From: Gemmatimonadaceae bacterium
GTDB taxonomy: Bacteria > Gemmatimonadota > Gemmatimonadetes > Gemmatimonadales > Gemmatimonadaceae
DNA: 48,703 bases
Direction of reading: 5' to 3'
Assembly (NCBI GenBank): GCA_013361335.1
Contig: JABFYH010000056.1
Location: forward strand, 1-48,703
The notes under the pieces were generated by a model that saw nothing but the letters and a program-made list of their open reading frames with translations, ran no database searches and had not been told where the DNA came from. The first letter of the stretch is position 1. Each line of letters opens with the position of its first letter. The position numbers were made by a program, and so were the translations under genes. Shown in pieces: positions 15,239-22,581 of the stretch.

Positions 15239-17332
15239 CTATGACGGCCTGGCCGTGCGTGCTCGCTGCGCGGCCCGGAGCACCAGCGCGGCGACGTCCG
15301 CCAGCCGGTGCTCCCCCTTCTGGAGCACCCGCACCGCCGTACGGGTGAGGAACTGCCGCTCGGCGTCGGTCAGCGTCTTCGCCGTGAGCACGACGACGGG
15401 GATGGTCGCGAGCAGCGGATCGGAGCGCATCGCCGCAAGGACGCCGAAGCCGTCGAGCACCGGCATCATCAGGTCGAGCACGGCGACGTCGGGGGGACGC
15501 AGACGCATCTCGACCAGCCCGCTCTCGCCGTCCACGCACTCGCGCACGCGGATCCCCTTCTCACGGAGCACCCGGCTGGCGATCCGCCGCGAATCCTCGT
15601 CGTCGTCGATGACGAGCACCTCGTACGCGTCGCCGTGGGCGTCGCCCTCGCCCGGCGCGCCCTGCCGTCCGGCGGCGGTGGTGACCGCCCGCTCGAGCTG
15701 GTCCGACGTGAAGGGCTTCGGCACCAGCGCGACCCAGCCGAGGTCCACCCCCGACATGGCAGGGGCCACGTCGCCGACGGCGATGATCTCGGGCAGCAGC
15801 AGGACCGCGGGCTGAACCTCCGTCTTCATGTCGGAGATCGCATGCGCCACCCGCCATGCGACACCGTTGCGGCTGCCGATGTCGAGGATGACCAGCGAGG
15901 CGTCCTCGCGCGCCGCCACCTCGGGCACGTCGGCGGCGACGGTAGTCCAGGTGAGCCGCACCGTGGGCGCGACCTTTTTGGCCAACGCCTCGAGTCCCGC
16001 GGCGTCGTCACCGAACGCCACCACCGACACCGGCTCCACGCGCGGCGGCAGCGCGCCGGTGGACTCCTCGTGCCGAGCCATGCGCGCGTCGTGGCGCTCG
16101 GTGTCCTGCGCGCGCACCACGCTTCCCTCGAGCGCCGTCGGCAGGAGCAGCGTGAAGGTCGACCCGTGATCGAGTGTGCTCTCGACGGTGATCTCCCCCT
16201 CCATCGCGCGCGCCAGGCGCTGCGAGATCGCCAGCCCCAGACCGCTCCCGCCGTAGACCCGCGTCAGCGCATTGTCCGCCTGGAAGAACTCGCTGAACAC
16301 CTCGCCGAGCACGGCGGGCTCGATCCCGATGCCGGTGTCGGTGACCGCGATGGCGACGCGCTCGCCCCCGGCCACCGTATGGGCGGCGATGGTGATCGAG
16401 CCGCGATCGGTGAACTTGATCGCGTTGCCGACGAGGTTGGTCAGGATCTGGCGCAGGCGTTGGAGATCGGCCAGGACGAGCGGCAGCTTCGCGTCGAGCC
16501 GGCTGACGAGGGTGATGCCTTTCTTCGCCGCCTGGTTCTCCAGCAGGGCGGCGATCTCCTCGATCACCGCGGAGGCGTCGACCGGGCGCAGGTCGAGCTC
16601 CAGCTTCCGTGCATCGGCGCGCGCCAGGTCCAGCACGTCGTTGATCAGGTCGAGCAGGTGCCGGCTGCCGACGCGAATGCGGTCGAGGTTGCGGCGCTGC
16701 CCTTCGTTGATGTGCCCCTCGATCTCGAGCTCCAGCAGCTCGGCGTAGCCGAGGATCGCGTTGAGGGGGGTGCGCATCTCGTGCGACATCATCGCGATGA
16801 AGCGATCGCGCGCCTGAGTCGCGGCCGACAGCTCGGCGAGCCTCGCTTCCAGCTCGCCACGCATGCTCTCCAGGCGCTCGTTCCGCACGTCCACGGCGGC
16901 GCGCTGGAGCTCGAGCTGCCGCCGGATCTCGAACCGCTCGATGACGTTCTCGATCGAGCGGACCAGTCCATGCTGCGTGACACCGTCCTTCAACAGGTAG
17001 TCCTCGGCGCCGAGCGCGATCGCGCGCGCCGCGGCCTCGTCGTCGTCGTGGCCGGTGAGCACGCTCACGGCGACGGGGATGCGGCCGGTCGGCTCGCGCA
17101 GCTGCTGCAGCACCTGCTCCGCCGTCATGTCGGGGAGGAACTGGTCGAGCAGCACGCAGTCGACGTCGACGTCGCCGCGCCGGATCTTCGCCAGGGCGTC
17201 GGCGCCGGTCGCGCAGTCGACGATGCGATAGGAGCGCCGATTGTCGCGCAGCATCCGGTGCACGTGCGCGCGGTCGTCGACGTTGTCCTCGACGAGCAGG
17301 ATCGTGCGGGACTCGGGAGTGGAGCTCGTCAT
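15239..17332 (-). CDS. Hybrid sensor histidine kinase/response regulator
   Basis: A 697-residue cytosolic protein with no membrane helix. It has an N-terminal receiver (LLVEDNVDD, acceptor D63 in LLDQFLPDM, K115), a coiled coil (about 135-175) and a HisKA domain with H184 in MMSHEMRTPLNAILGY. The HATPase has an N-box (NLVGNAIKFT), DTGIGI and GGSGLGLAI. A degenerate receiver-like segment (about 445-565) follows, then a C-terminal receiver (VLVIDDDEDS, acceptor Asp in VLDLMMP, Lys in LQKGE). The ATG overlaps the upstream kinase stop as ATGA. As the last gene of the operon it is placed to receive or relay phosphate from the preceding kinase. No DNA-binding output domain is present. Confidence 0.92.
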   Translation of the reverse strand: MTSSTPESRTILLVEDNVDDRAHVHRMLRDNRRSYRIVDCATGADALAKIRRGDVDVDCVLLDQFLPDMTAEQVLQQLREPTGRIPVAVSVLTGHDDDEAAARAIALGAEDYLLKDGVTQHGLVRSIENVIERFEIRRQLELQRAAVDVRNERLESMRGELEARLAELSAATQARDRFIAMMSHEMRTPLNAILGYAELLELEIEGHINEGQRRNLDRIRVGSRHLLDLINDVLDLARADARKLELDLRPVDASAVIEEIAALLENQAAKKGITLVSRLDAKLPLVLADLQRLRQILTNLVGNAIKFTDRGSITIAAHTVAGGERVAIAVTDTGIGIEPAVLGEVFSEFFQADNALTRVYGGSGLGLAISQRLARAMEGEITVESTLDHGSTFTLLLPTALEGSVVRAQDTERHDARMARHEESTGALPPRVEPVSVVAFGDDAAGLEALAKKVAPTVRLTWTTVAADVPEVAAREDASLVILDIGSRNGVAWRVAHAISDMKTEVQPAVLLLPEIIAVGDVAPAMSGVDLGWVALVPKPFTSDQLERAVTTAAGRQGAPGEGDAHGDAYEVLVIDDDEDSRRIASRVLREKGIRVRECVDGESGLVEMRLRPPDVAVLDLMMPVLDGFGVLAAMRSDPLLATIPVVVLTAKTLTDAERQFLTRTAVRVLQKGEHRLADVAALVLRAAQRARTARPS

Positions 17333-18462
17333 CGCTCGAGCGAGCCGCCGGTCGCCCGCGCGGGGTGCTTGGGCCAGTAGACGTGGAAGGCGGCGCCCGA
17401 ACCGGCGGTGGATCGCAGCTCGATCTCGCCACCATGCGACTCGACGATGCGCTTCACGAGCGCGAGGCCCAGCCCGGTGCCGTCGCCCGGTCGAGAGGTG
17501 TGAAAGAGGCGCCACACCTGCTGCTGCTGTGATTCGGGGATGCCCGGACCGTTGTCGGCCACGACGAGCTCCCAGCGAGCGCCGGCATCGGCCGCGGTGA
17601 CGGCGATTCGCGCAGCCGTCTCGCGTCGATAAGTGATGGCGTTGGAGAGGAGGTTGCGGAACACCTGCTCGAACGGGACGCGCTCGGTCTCGATCGTGGG
17701 CAGATCCGGTGCGAGGTCGACGGTCACCTCCGCCGGCGGTGCAAGGTAGTCGACGACGTCCCGCAGCAGCGCGCCAATATCGATCGCCTCGATCCGGTCG
17801 GAGACGCGGCCGGCCCGGGCGTAGGCGAGTGCCGCGTCGATCATCTGACGCATGCGTTCCGCCAGCTCGCGCGTCCGCGTCAGATCGGCGGCGCGCCGGT
17901 CCGGTTCGGACGCGGCGGGGTCCAGCAGCGCGTCGACACGCTGGCGGATGCCACGCAGCGGGGCCTTGAGGTCATGCGAGACGGCATGCGCGAACTCGTC
18001 GAGTGCGGCGTTGCTGCGCTCGAGCTCCCGCAGCGCATGCGCCAGGCGCCCCTGCTCCACCACCAGGCGCCGCTGCGTCGCGGCGAGCTCGGTGTTGATC
18101 GTCGTCACCTCCCCGGCGAGCGCGGTGAGACGCCGGGGCGTCGGATGCTCCACGAGCCAGAAGCCATCGCCCTCGCTCGCCGGGATGGCCGAATACGCGC
18201 CGGTCTCGAGGAGGGCCTCTCCGGTCCCGAAGATCAGCTCCCACGCCGGACGAGTGGCTCCACCGACGATGCGGCGCCACTTCGCAGCCGAGGAATCGGC
18301 GTCGAGGAGATCGAGCACCGGTCGTCCGATCACGGGGGCACCGAGTCGCGCCTCGAGCTGGCCGTTGCTCGCGCTGACCTTCCCGGCGGCATCGATGTGG
18401 AGCACGACGCCGGGCCACGCGGCGAGATCGACCGCGAGCGTCGGTGAGAGCGCCACCGTCAC
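17329..18462 (-). CDS. Sensor histidine kinase with PAS-like input, phytochrome-type HisKA
   Basis: A 377-residue soluble kinase. Residues about 10-110 look like a PAS fold (GVVLHIDAAGKVSASNGQLEARLG). A short coiled coil leads to HisKA with H163 in EFAHAVSHDLKAPLRGI, the form common in bacteriophytochromes. The HATPase carries NLLSNAITYRR, DNGPGI and GTGLGLALVKRI. It starts with GTG at 18462, overlapping the B12 gene stop as GTGA, and its own stop overlaps the next gene as ATGA. I see no chromophore- or heme-binding motif in the PAS region. The inferred signal comes from the B12 protein encoded just upstream. Confidence 0.9.
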   Translation of the reverse strand: MTVALSPTLAVDLAAWPGVVLHIDAAGKVSASNGQLEARLGAPVIGRPVLDLLDADSSAAKWRRIVGGATRPAWELIFGTGEALLETGAYSAIPASEGDGFWLVEHPTPRRLTALAGEVTTINTELAATQRRLVVEQGRLAHALRELERSNAALDEFAHAVSHDLKAPLRGIRQRVDALLDPAASEPDRRAADLTRTRELAERMRQMIDAALAYARAGRVSDRIEAIDIGALLRDVVDYLAPPAEVTVDLAPDLPTIETERVPFEQVFRNLLSNAITYRRETAARIAVTAADAGARWELVVADNGPGIPESQQQQVWRLFHTSRPGDGTGLGLALVKRIVESHGGEIELRSTAGSGAAFHVYWPKHPARATGGSLER

Positions 18463-19121
18463 GCGGCGCGCGGGTCTCGCCGCACGCGCTTCTCGAACAG
18501 CCGCACCGCCTCCGCCGCATCGGCCGCGGTGAAGTCGGCGCCGACGCGCTCGGCGAGCGGTGGATCGTTCAGGAAGACGCGTCCACCCACGGCGATCACC
18601 GGCTGGCTGGGGAGCGGAGCCGAGCGGATCGCGCGGATCGCATCGCGAACGCGCGGCACGTGCGGCGCGATCGTGGCGGAGATGGCCACCGCAGCCGGCT
18701 GATGCTTGCGGACGAGATCGACCAGGCTCTCGATCGGAACCGAGGCGCCGAGGTAGGTCGTCTCCCATCCCGCGAGCTCGAGGAGGTCGCAGAGCATGCG
18801 CAGTCCCATCTGATGGCGCTCCTCTTCGGCGCACGCGGCGAGCAGGCGCGGAGTACGCAGGTCGCGCCAGACGAAGACCCGCTCGAACATGCGGCTCATC
18901 GCCGACTCGGTGATGGCGGTGGCGAGATGCTCTTCGGCGACGGTCAGCTCGTCCTCCTGCCAGAGGCGGCCGATCTCGCGCATCGCGGGCTGCACGACGT
19001 CGAGGTAGACCTGGCCGAGCTCGCGTCCATCGTCGAGCGCGGCATCGAGGGCGCGATAGGCGGCGTGCCGGTCGCCGGCGCGGAGGGCGGCGAGGTAGGC
19101 GTCGTGCGTGGCGATCGTCAT
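18459..19121 (-). CDS. Stand-alone B12-binding protein related to CarH/LitR photoreceptor domains
   Basis: A 220-residue soluble protein made of a helical B12-binding_2 domain (about 5-85) and a Rossmann cobalamin domain (about 90-205). It carries the W-x9-EH signature of adenosylcobalamin photoreceptor domains (W54, E64-H65) and E101-x-H103-x2-G106, where H103 would be the lower cobalt ligand. No DNA-binding domain is present, unlike CarH. The residue after W54 is Gln, where CarH has the His that captures cobalt after light exposure, as I recall that structure. It overlaps both neighbours by four bases. It probably senses cobalamin, or light through cobalamin, for the kinases downstream; this is inference from motif and operon. 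Confidence 0.87.
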   Translation of the reverse strand: MTIATHDAYLAALRAGDRHAAYRALDAALDDGRELGQVYLDVVQPAMREIGRLWQEDELTVAEEHLATAITESAMSRMFERVFVWRDLRTPRLLAACAEEERHQMGLRMLCDLLELAGWETTYLGASVPIESLVDLVRKHQPAAVAISATIAPHVPRVRDAIRAIRSAPLPSQPVIAVGGRVFLNDPPLAERVGADFTAADAAEAVRLFEKRVRRDPRAA

Positions 19122-19507
19122 GCTCTTACTACGCCGAGCCCCGCGTCGATGATGTCGCCGATCGCGCCCGACTCGGCCGAGGGATAGCGGGCCGTGCAGC
19201 GGTCGCGGAGGAGCTCGAGGCAGCGGACGACGTCGCGCGTGGCGACGTGGCGTGCGCGGAGCAGTCCGTCGAGCCATTCGACGTAGCGGGCGAACATGGC
19301 GCCGTCGGCGAGGTCGACCGCGGGGATGAGATGATCGATGTTGTAGCGCATGTCCTGGAGGCACTTCTCGCGGCCGCGCTCGCCGTGCTTCTCCATGAGC
19401 GTCGGCGACTCGGCGTAGAGCGCCGCGGTCACCTCGTACGCGAGGGCGTCGCGGTCGCGCATGAGGAGCGCGGCAGCGTCGCTCGAGGGTGTGGGCTCCG
19501 GCGTCAT
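19118..19507 (-). CDS. Helical protein of unknown function, B12-sensor operon
   Basis: A 129-residue soluble, mostly helical protein. After a short disordered N terminus come LMRDRDALAYEVTAALYAE, then KHGERGREKCLQDMRYNIDH, LADGAMFARYVEWLDGLLRARHV and DVVRCLELLRDR. I have the impression that similar segments precede sensor domains in other soil bacteria, but I cannot name the family. The gene starts at ATG 19507, overlapping the upstream stop, and its own stop overlaps the B12 gene start, both as ATGA. Such coupling suggests that it works stoichiometrically with the B12 protein, perhaps as its partner or light-state reader. Confidence 0.75.
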   Translation of the reverse strand: MTPEPTPSSDAAALLMRDRDALAYEVTAALYAESPTLMEKHGERGREKCLQDMRYNIDHLIPAVDLADGAMFARYVEWLDGLLRARHVATRDVVRCLELLRDRCTARYPSAESGAIGDIIDAGLGVVRA

Positions 19508-19842
19508 CGGGCGGGCGCCTCGGCCAGCCATTCCCGCGGCTGGCGCGAGTCCATCAACACCTCGAAGGCCTCATGGCGGACGGCCGTGCGCGCCATGATG
19601 TCGGCCGGCTCGCGGGAGTGCGAGAGCTGGTGCTCGGTGCTCCGCATGTAGGCGCTGAACGCCTGCCGCGACTCCCAGGCCGTCAGGAAGGTATGAGTGG
19701 CATCTCCCCCCTGCGGCGCGAGCAGCTGGAGGTAGAGAAAGCCGGGGAAGGCGTCGACGAGGTGCGATCGGTCGCGAAAGTGGCGCTCGATCGCGGCGCA
19801 GTCGTCAGCCGGGACCGTGAGATGCGAGATGAAGAGGAACAT
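19504..19842 (-). CDS. ABM/IsdG-like heme-monooxygenase-fold protein
   Basis: A 112-residue protein of the dimeric alpha/beta-barrel (antibiotic biosynthesis monooxygenase) type. Strand one is MFLFISHLTVP, followed by the helix AIERHFRDRSHLVDAFPGF, the strand YLQLLAP, then FLTAWESRQAFSAYMRSTEHQLSH. The W and H in this last block lie where IsdG-type heme-degrading enzymes place theirs, but the family also includes quinol monooxygenases, so heme cleavage is a guess. It is the first gene of the five-gene operon; the start ATG at 19842 is the only one that keeps the first strand. The ribosome site is weak. Confidence 0.78.
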   Translation of the reverse strand: MFLFISHLTVPADDCAAIERHFRDRSHLVDAFPGFLYLQLLAPQGGDATHTFLTAWESRQAFSAYMRSTEHQLSHSREPADIMARTAVRHEAFEVLMDSRQPREWLAEAPAR

Positions 19843-20004
19843 GGGGAGTGGAGGCGGGCGCCGAGCCGAGCCGCGCCGACAGGAGCAACGCCCGTGCCGG
19901 ATACGGCTGGTCGGCGCTCGCCGCCCGCCGCCGGCCAGCGATTCGACCGCCTGCGGCGTATCTTCACGCAGCTGACTTCGCTCCAAAATCCAGGGGAGGT
20001 TCCC

Positions 20005-20643
20005 GTGAAGCATCGACGGGTTGGCAGGATGTCGACCGCGCTGGGGCTGCGCGCGCTGTTCCTCGTCACGGCCGGCGCCGCCTCGGTCGCGGCGCAGACG
20101 CCGCTCGCCGTGCGCGTCGGGTCGCCGCGCTACACCGCGGCCGACGTGCAGTTCATGCAGGGGATGATCGGACATCACGCGCAGGCCGTCGTGATGGCCA
20201 CCATGGCGCCGACGCATGGCGCGAGCGCCCAGGTCGCGCTGTTCGCGCGGAAGATCATCAACTCGCAGAACGACGAGATCGAGCTGATGCAGGGGTGGCT
20301 GCGGGATCGCGGGGAGGGGGCGCCCGATCCCAAGGATCCGCACGCGGGGATGGACATGAGCATGCCGGGCCACGAGATGCTGATGCCGGGCATGCTGACG
20401 GCGGAGCAGCTCGCGGCGCTCGACTCCGCGCGGGGCGTCGACTTCGACCGCCTCTTCCTCACCGGCATGATCCAGCACCACCAGGGGGCGCTCACGATGG
20501 TGGCGACCCTGTTCGACTCACCCGGCGCCGGACAGACGCCGGAGATCTTCGGGTTCGCGACCGGCGTGGACGCCGATCAGCGGGCGGAGATCGCGCGCAT
20601 GCAGGCCATGCTGGCAACCATCACCAGGAGTACGTCGAAATGA
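20005..20643 (+). CDS. DUF305 exported protein
   Basis: A 212-residue secreted protein that starts with GTG at 20005 after an excellent GGGGAGG. A signal peptide ends near SVAAQ (about residue 31). The DUF305 domain, of ferritin-like type, has its two His pairs: FMQGMIGHHAQAVVMA near the start and FLTGMIQHHQGALTM near residue 155, with IINSQNDEIELM between. A Met/His-rich linker (GMDMSMPGHEMLMPGM) suggests copper or another soft metal. The family has no established reaction. The stop overlaps the next gene as ATGA, so the two proteins are probably made together. Confidence 0.9.
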   Translation: MKHRRVGRMSTALGLRALFLVTAGAASVAAQTPLAVRVGSPRYTAADVQFMQGMIGHHAQAVVMATMAPTHGASAQVALFARKIINSQNDEIELMQGWLRDRGEGAPDPKDPHAGMDMSMPGHEMLMPGMLTAEQLAALDSARGVDFDRLFLTGMIQHHQGALTMVATLFDSPGAGQTPEIFGFATGVDADQRAEIARMQAMLATITRSTSK

Positions 20644-22490
20644 AGAGTGTGCGTAATGCGTGGCCGCTGACGCTGGCGGCCGCCCTGCTGTCGTCCGTGT
20701 CGTGCGCGTCGTCGATGTCGGGAGGAAGCGCCGTCGACGGCGTCCGGCCGGTGTCGCCGCCGCCGATCGCGACTGCCGCGTCAACGACCGATCCCCGCGT
20801 CGGGCTGAAGGCGGGGCTGACGGACGCCGGTGTGGCGGCGCGCAACATCCGCCTCGTCTCGCACTCGCCCAAGTCGAACATCTTCGAGGGTGATGGCGGC
20901 CCGCGTGGGCTCACCTACGCCAACTCCGATCTCGCGTTCGCGGGGAACTTCGTCTACCAGGGGAACTTCAGCGGCTTCCAGATCTGGGACATCGCCAACC
21001 CGGCAGCACCGGTGCTACGCAAGGCGGTGCTCTGCGCCACCGGTCAGGGCGACCCGTCGATCTACGGCAACCTGCTCTTCCTCTCCTCGGAGAGCACCGG
21101 CAACCGCACCGATTGCGGCACGGGCGGCGTGGCGGATCGGGTGAGCCCGGACCGCATGGTCGGCGTGCGCATCTACGACATCACCGACAAGGCGAACCCG
21201 CGCAAGGTCGTGGACGTGCAGACCTGCCGCGGCTCGCACACCCATACGCTCGTCCCCGATCCGACGGACAGGAGCATCGTCTACGTGTACGTCGCCGGCT
21301 CGGCCGGGGTGCGCCCGGGCGAGGAGCTCGCCGGCTGCGTGGACGCGCCGATCGACTCGGCGAACACGTCGCGCTTCCGCGTCGAGGTGATCCGCGTGCC
21401 GCTCGCGCATCCGGAGGAGGCGAAGATCGTGAGCTATGCGCGCATCTTCAACGACCTCGCGGCGGCGCATGCGCACGGCATCGCGCCCGGTGACAGTGGG
21501 GCGCCGGCGCGCGCGCCGCGCGCCAATCCGGCGGGCGGGCCGCCCGCACCGCGCACGGGTCCCAACCAGTGCCACGACATCACCGTCTATCCCGCCATCG
21601 GCTACGCCGCGGGCGCGTGCGGCGGTTACGGGCTGCTGCTCGACATCCGCGATCCGGTCAACCCGAAGCGTCTGCAGGCGGTCGGCGACACGAACTTCGC
21701 CTTCTGGCACTCGGCGACGTTCAACAACGACGGCACGAAGCTGCTCTTCACGGACGAGTGGGGCGGTGGCACGCAGCCCAAGTGTCGCTTCGACGATCCG
21801 ATCGACTGGGGCGGCGACGCGATCTTCACCCTGCAGAACGGCCACCTCACCCAGGGGGCCTACTTCAAGATGCCGGCCGCGCAGAGCAAGCAGGAGAACT
21901 GCGTCGCGCACAACGGCTCGCTCGTCCCGGTGCCCGGCCGCGACATCATGGTGCAGGGCTGGTATCAGGGCGGGATCGACGTGATCGACTTCACCGATGC
22001 CAATCATCCGTACGAGATCGCGTACTTCGACCGCGGCCCGGTGGACTCGACGAAGATGGTGACGGCGGGCTACTGGGCGGGCTACTGGTACAACGGCCAC
22101 ATCGTCGCGTCGGAGATGGCGCGTGGGCTGGACGTGTTCGAGCTCGTGCCGAGCGAGTACCTGTCGCAGAACGAGATCGACGCGGCGAAGCTGGTGCACT
22201 TCGACACCTTCAATCCGCAGATGCAGCCGAAGGTAATGTGGCCGGCGGCCTTCCCCGTGGTGCGGTCGTACCTCGACCAGCTCGTGCGTGGTCAAGGCCT
22301 CGCGTCGTCGCGGACGTCGGCGATCGCCGCACAGCTCACCGCCGCGGAGCAGGCCAGCGGCGCGGCACGCCGGAGCGCGCTCACGACGTTGGCCGGGCAG
22401 CTCGACGCCGACGTCGCCGGCGCGCGGGATGGGGCACGCGTCCAGGCGATGGCCGCGGCAGTGCGGGATCTCGCGAACGCGCCGATGTAG
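20640..22490 (+). CDS. LVIVD-type beta-propeller lipoprotein
   Basis: A 616-residue exported protein with a lipoprotein signal (SSVSC23). The body, about residues 70-520, is a predicted beta-propeller of LVIVD-like repeats: GFQIWDIANPAAPVLRKAV, GVRIYDITDKANPRKVVDV, GLLLDIRDPVNPKRLQAV and GIDVIDFTDANHPYEIAYF. Each couples a named state to a balance-like phrase, the usual look of this family. Cys pairs (CATGQG, NRTDCGTGG) may form disulfides. The C-terminal 90 residues are helical and Ala-rich. Its role is unknown; such proteins are cell-surface or periplasmic. It is coupled to the DUF305 gene by ATGA. Confidence 0.85.
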   Translation: MKSVRNAWPLTLAAALLSSVSCASSMSGGSAVDGVRPVSPPPIATAASTTDPRVGLKAGLTDAGVAARNIRLVSHSPKSNIFEGDGGPRGLTYANSDLAFAGNFVYQGNFSGFQIWDIANPAAPVLRKAVLCATGQGDPSIYGNLLFLSSESTGNRTDCGTGGVADRVSPDRMVGVRIYDITDKANPRKVVDVQTCRGSHTHTLVPDPTDRSIVYVYVAGSAGVRPGEELAGCVDAPIDSANTSRFRVEVIRVPLAHPEEAKIVSYARIFNDLAAAHAHGIAPGDSGAPARAPRANPAGGPPAPRTGPNQCHDITVYPAIGYAAGACGGYGLLLDIRDPVNPKRLQAVGDTNFAFWHSATFNNDGTKLLFTDEWGGGTQPKCRFDDPIDWGGDAIFTLQNGHLTQGAYFKMPAAQSKQENCVAHNGSLVPVPGRDIMVQGWYQGGIDVIDFTDANHPYEIAYFDRGPVDSTKMVTAGYWAGYWYNGHIVASEMARGLDVFELVPSEYLSQNEIDAAKLVHFDTFNPQMQPKVMWPAAFPVVRSYLDQLVRGQGLASSRTSAIAAQLTAAEQASGAARRSALTTLAGQLDADVAGARDGARVQAMAAAVRDLANAPM

Positions 22491-22500
22491 GATGAGTCGA

Positions 22501-22544
22501 TGCATGTGGGGAGCGGCTCCATCGCGAGTCGCTTCCCACATGCA
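22501..22544. terminator. Hairpin between the propeller and PQQ genes
   Basis: TGCATGTGGGGAGC (22501-22514) and GCTTCCCACATGCA (22531-22544) pair over 14 positions with one G-U, around a 16-base loop. It begins ten bases after a stop codon and 38 bases before the next start. Without a T-run it may be a Rho-assisted terminator or a stability element that sets the output of the downstream gene. Confidence 0.5.
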
Positions 22545-22581
22545 CTTGCGGCGCGTGCATCCGCCGGCGCAGTATCGCGGC

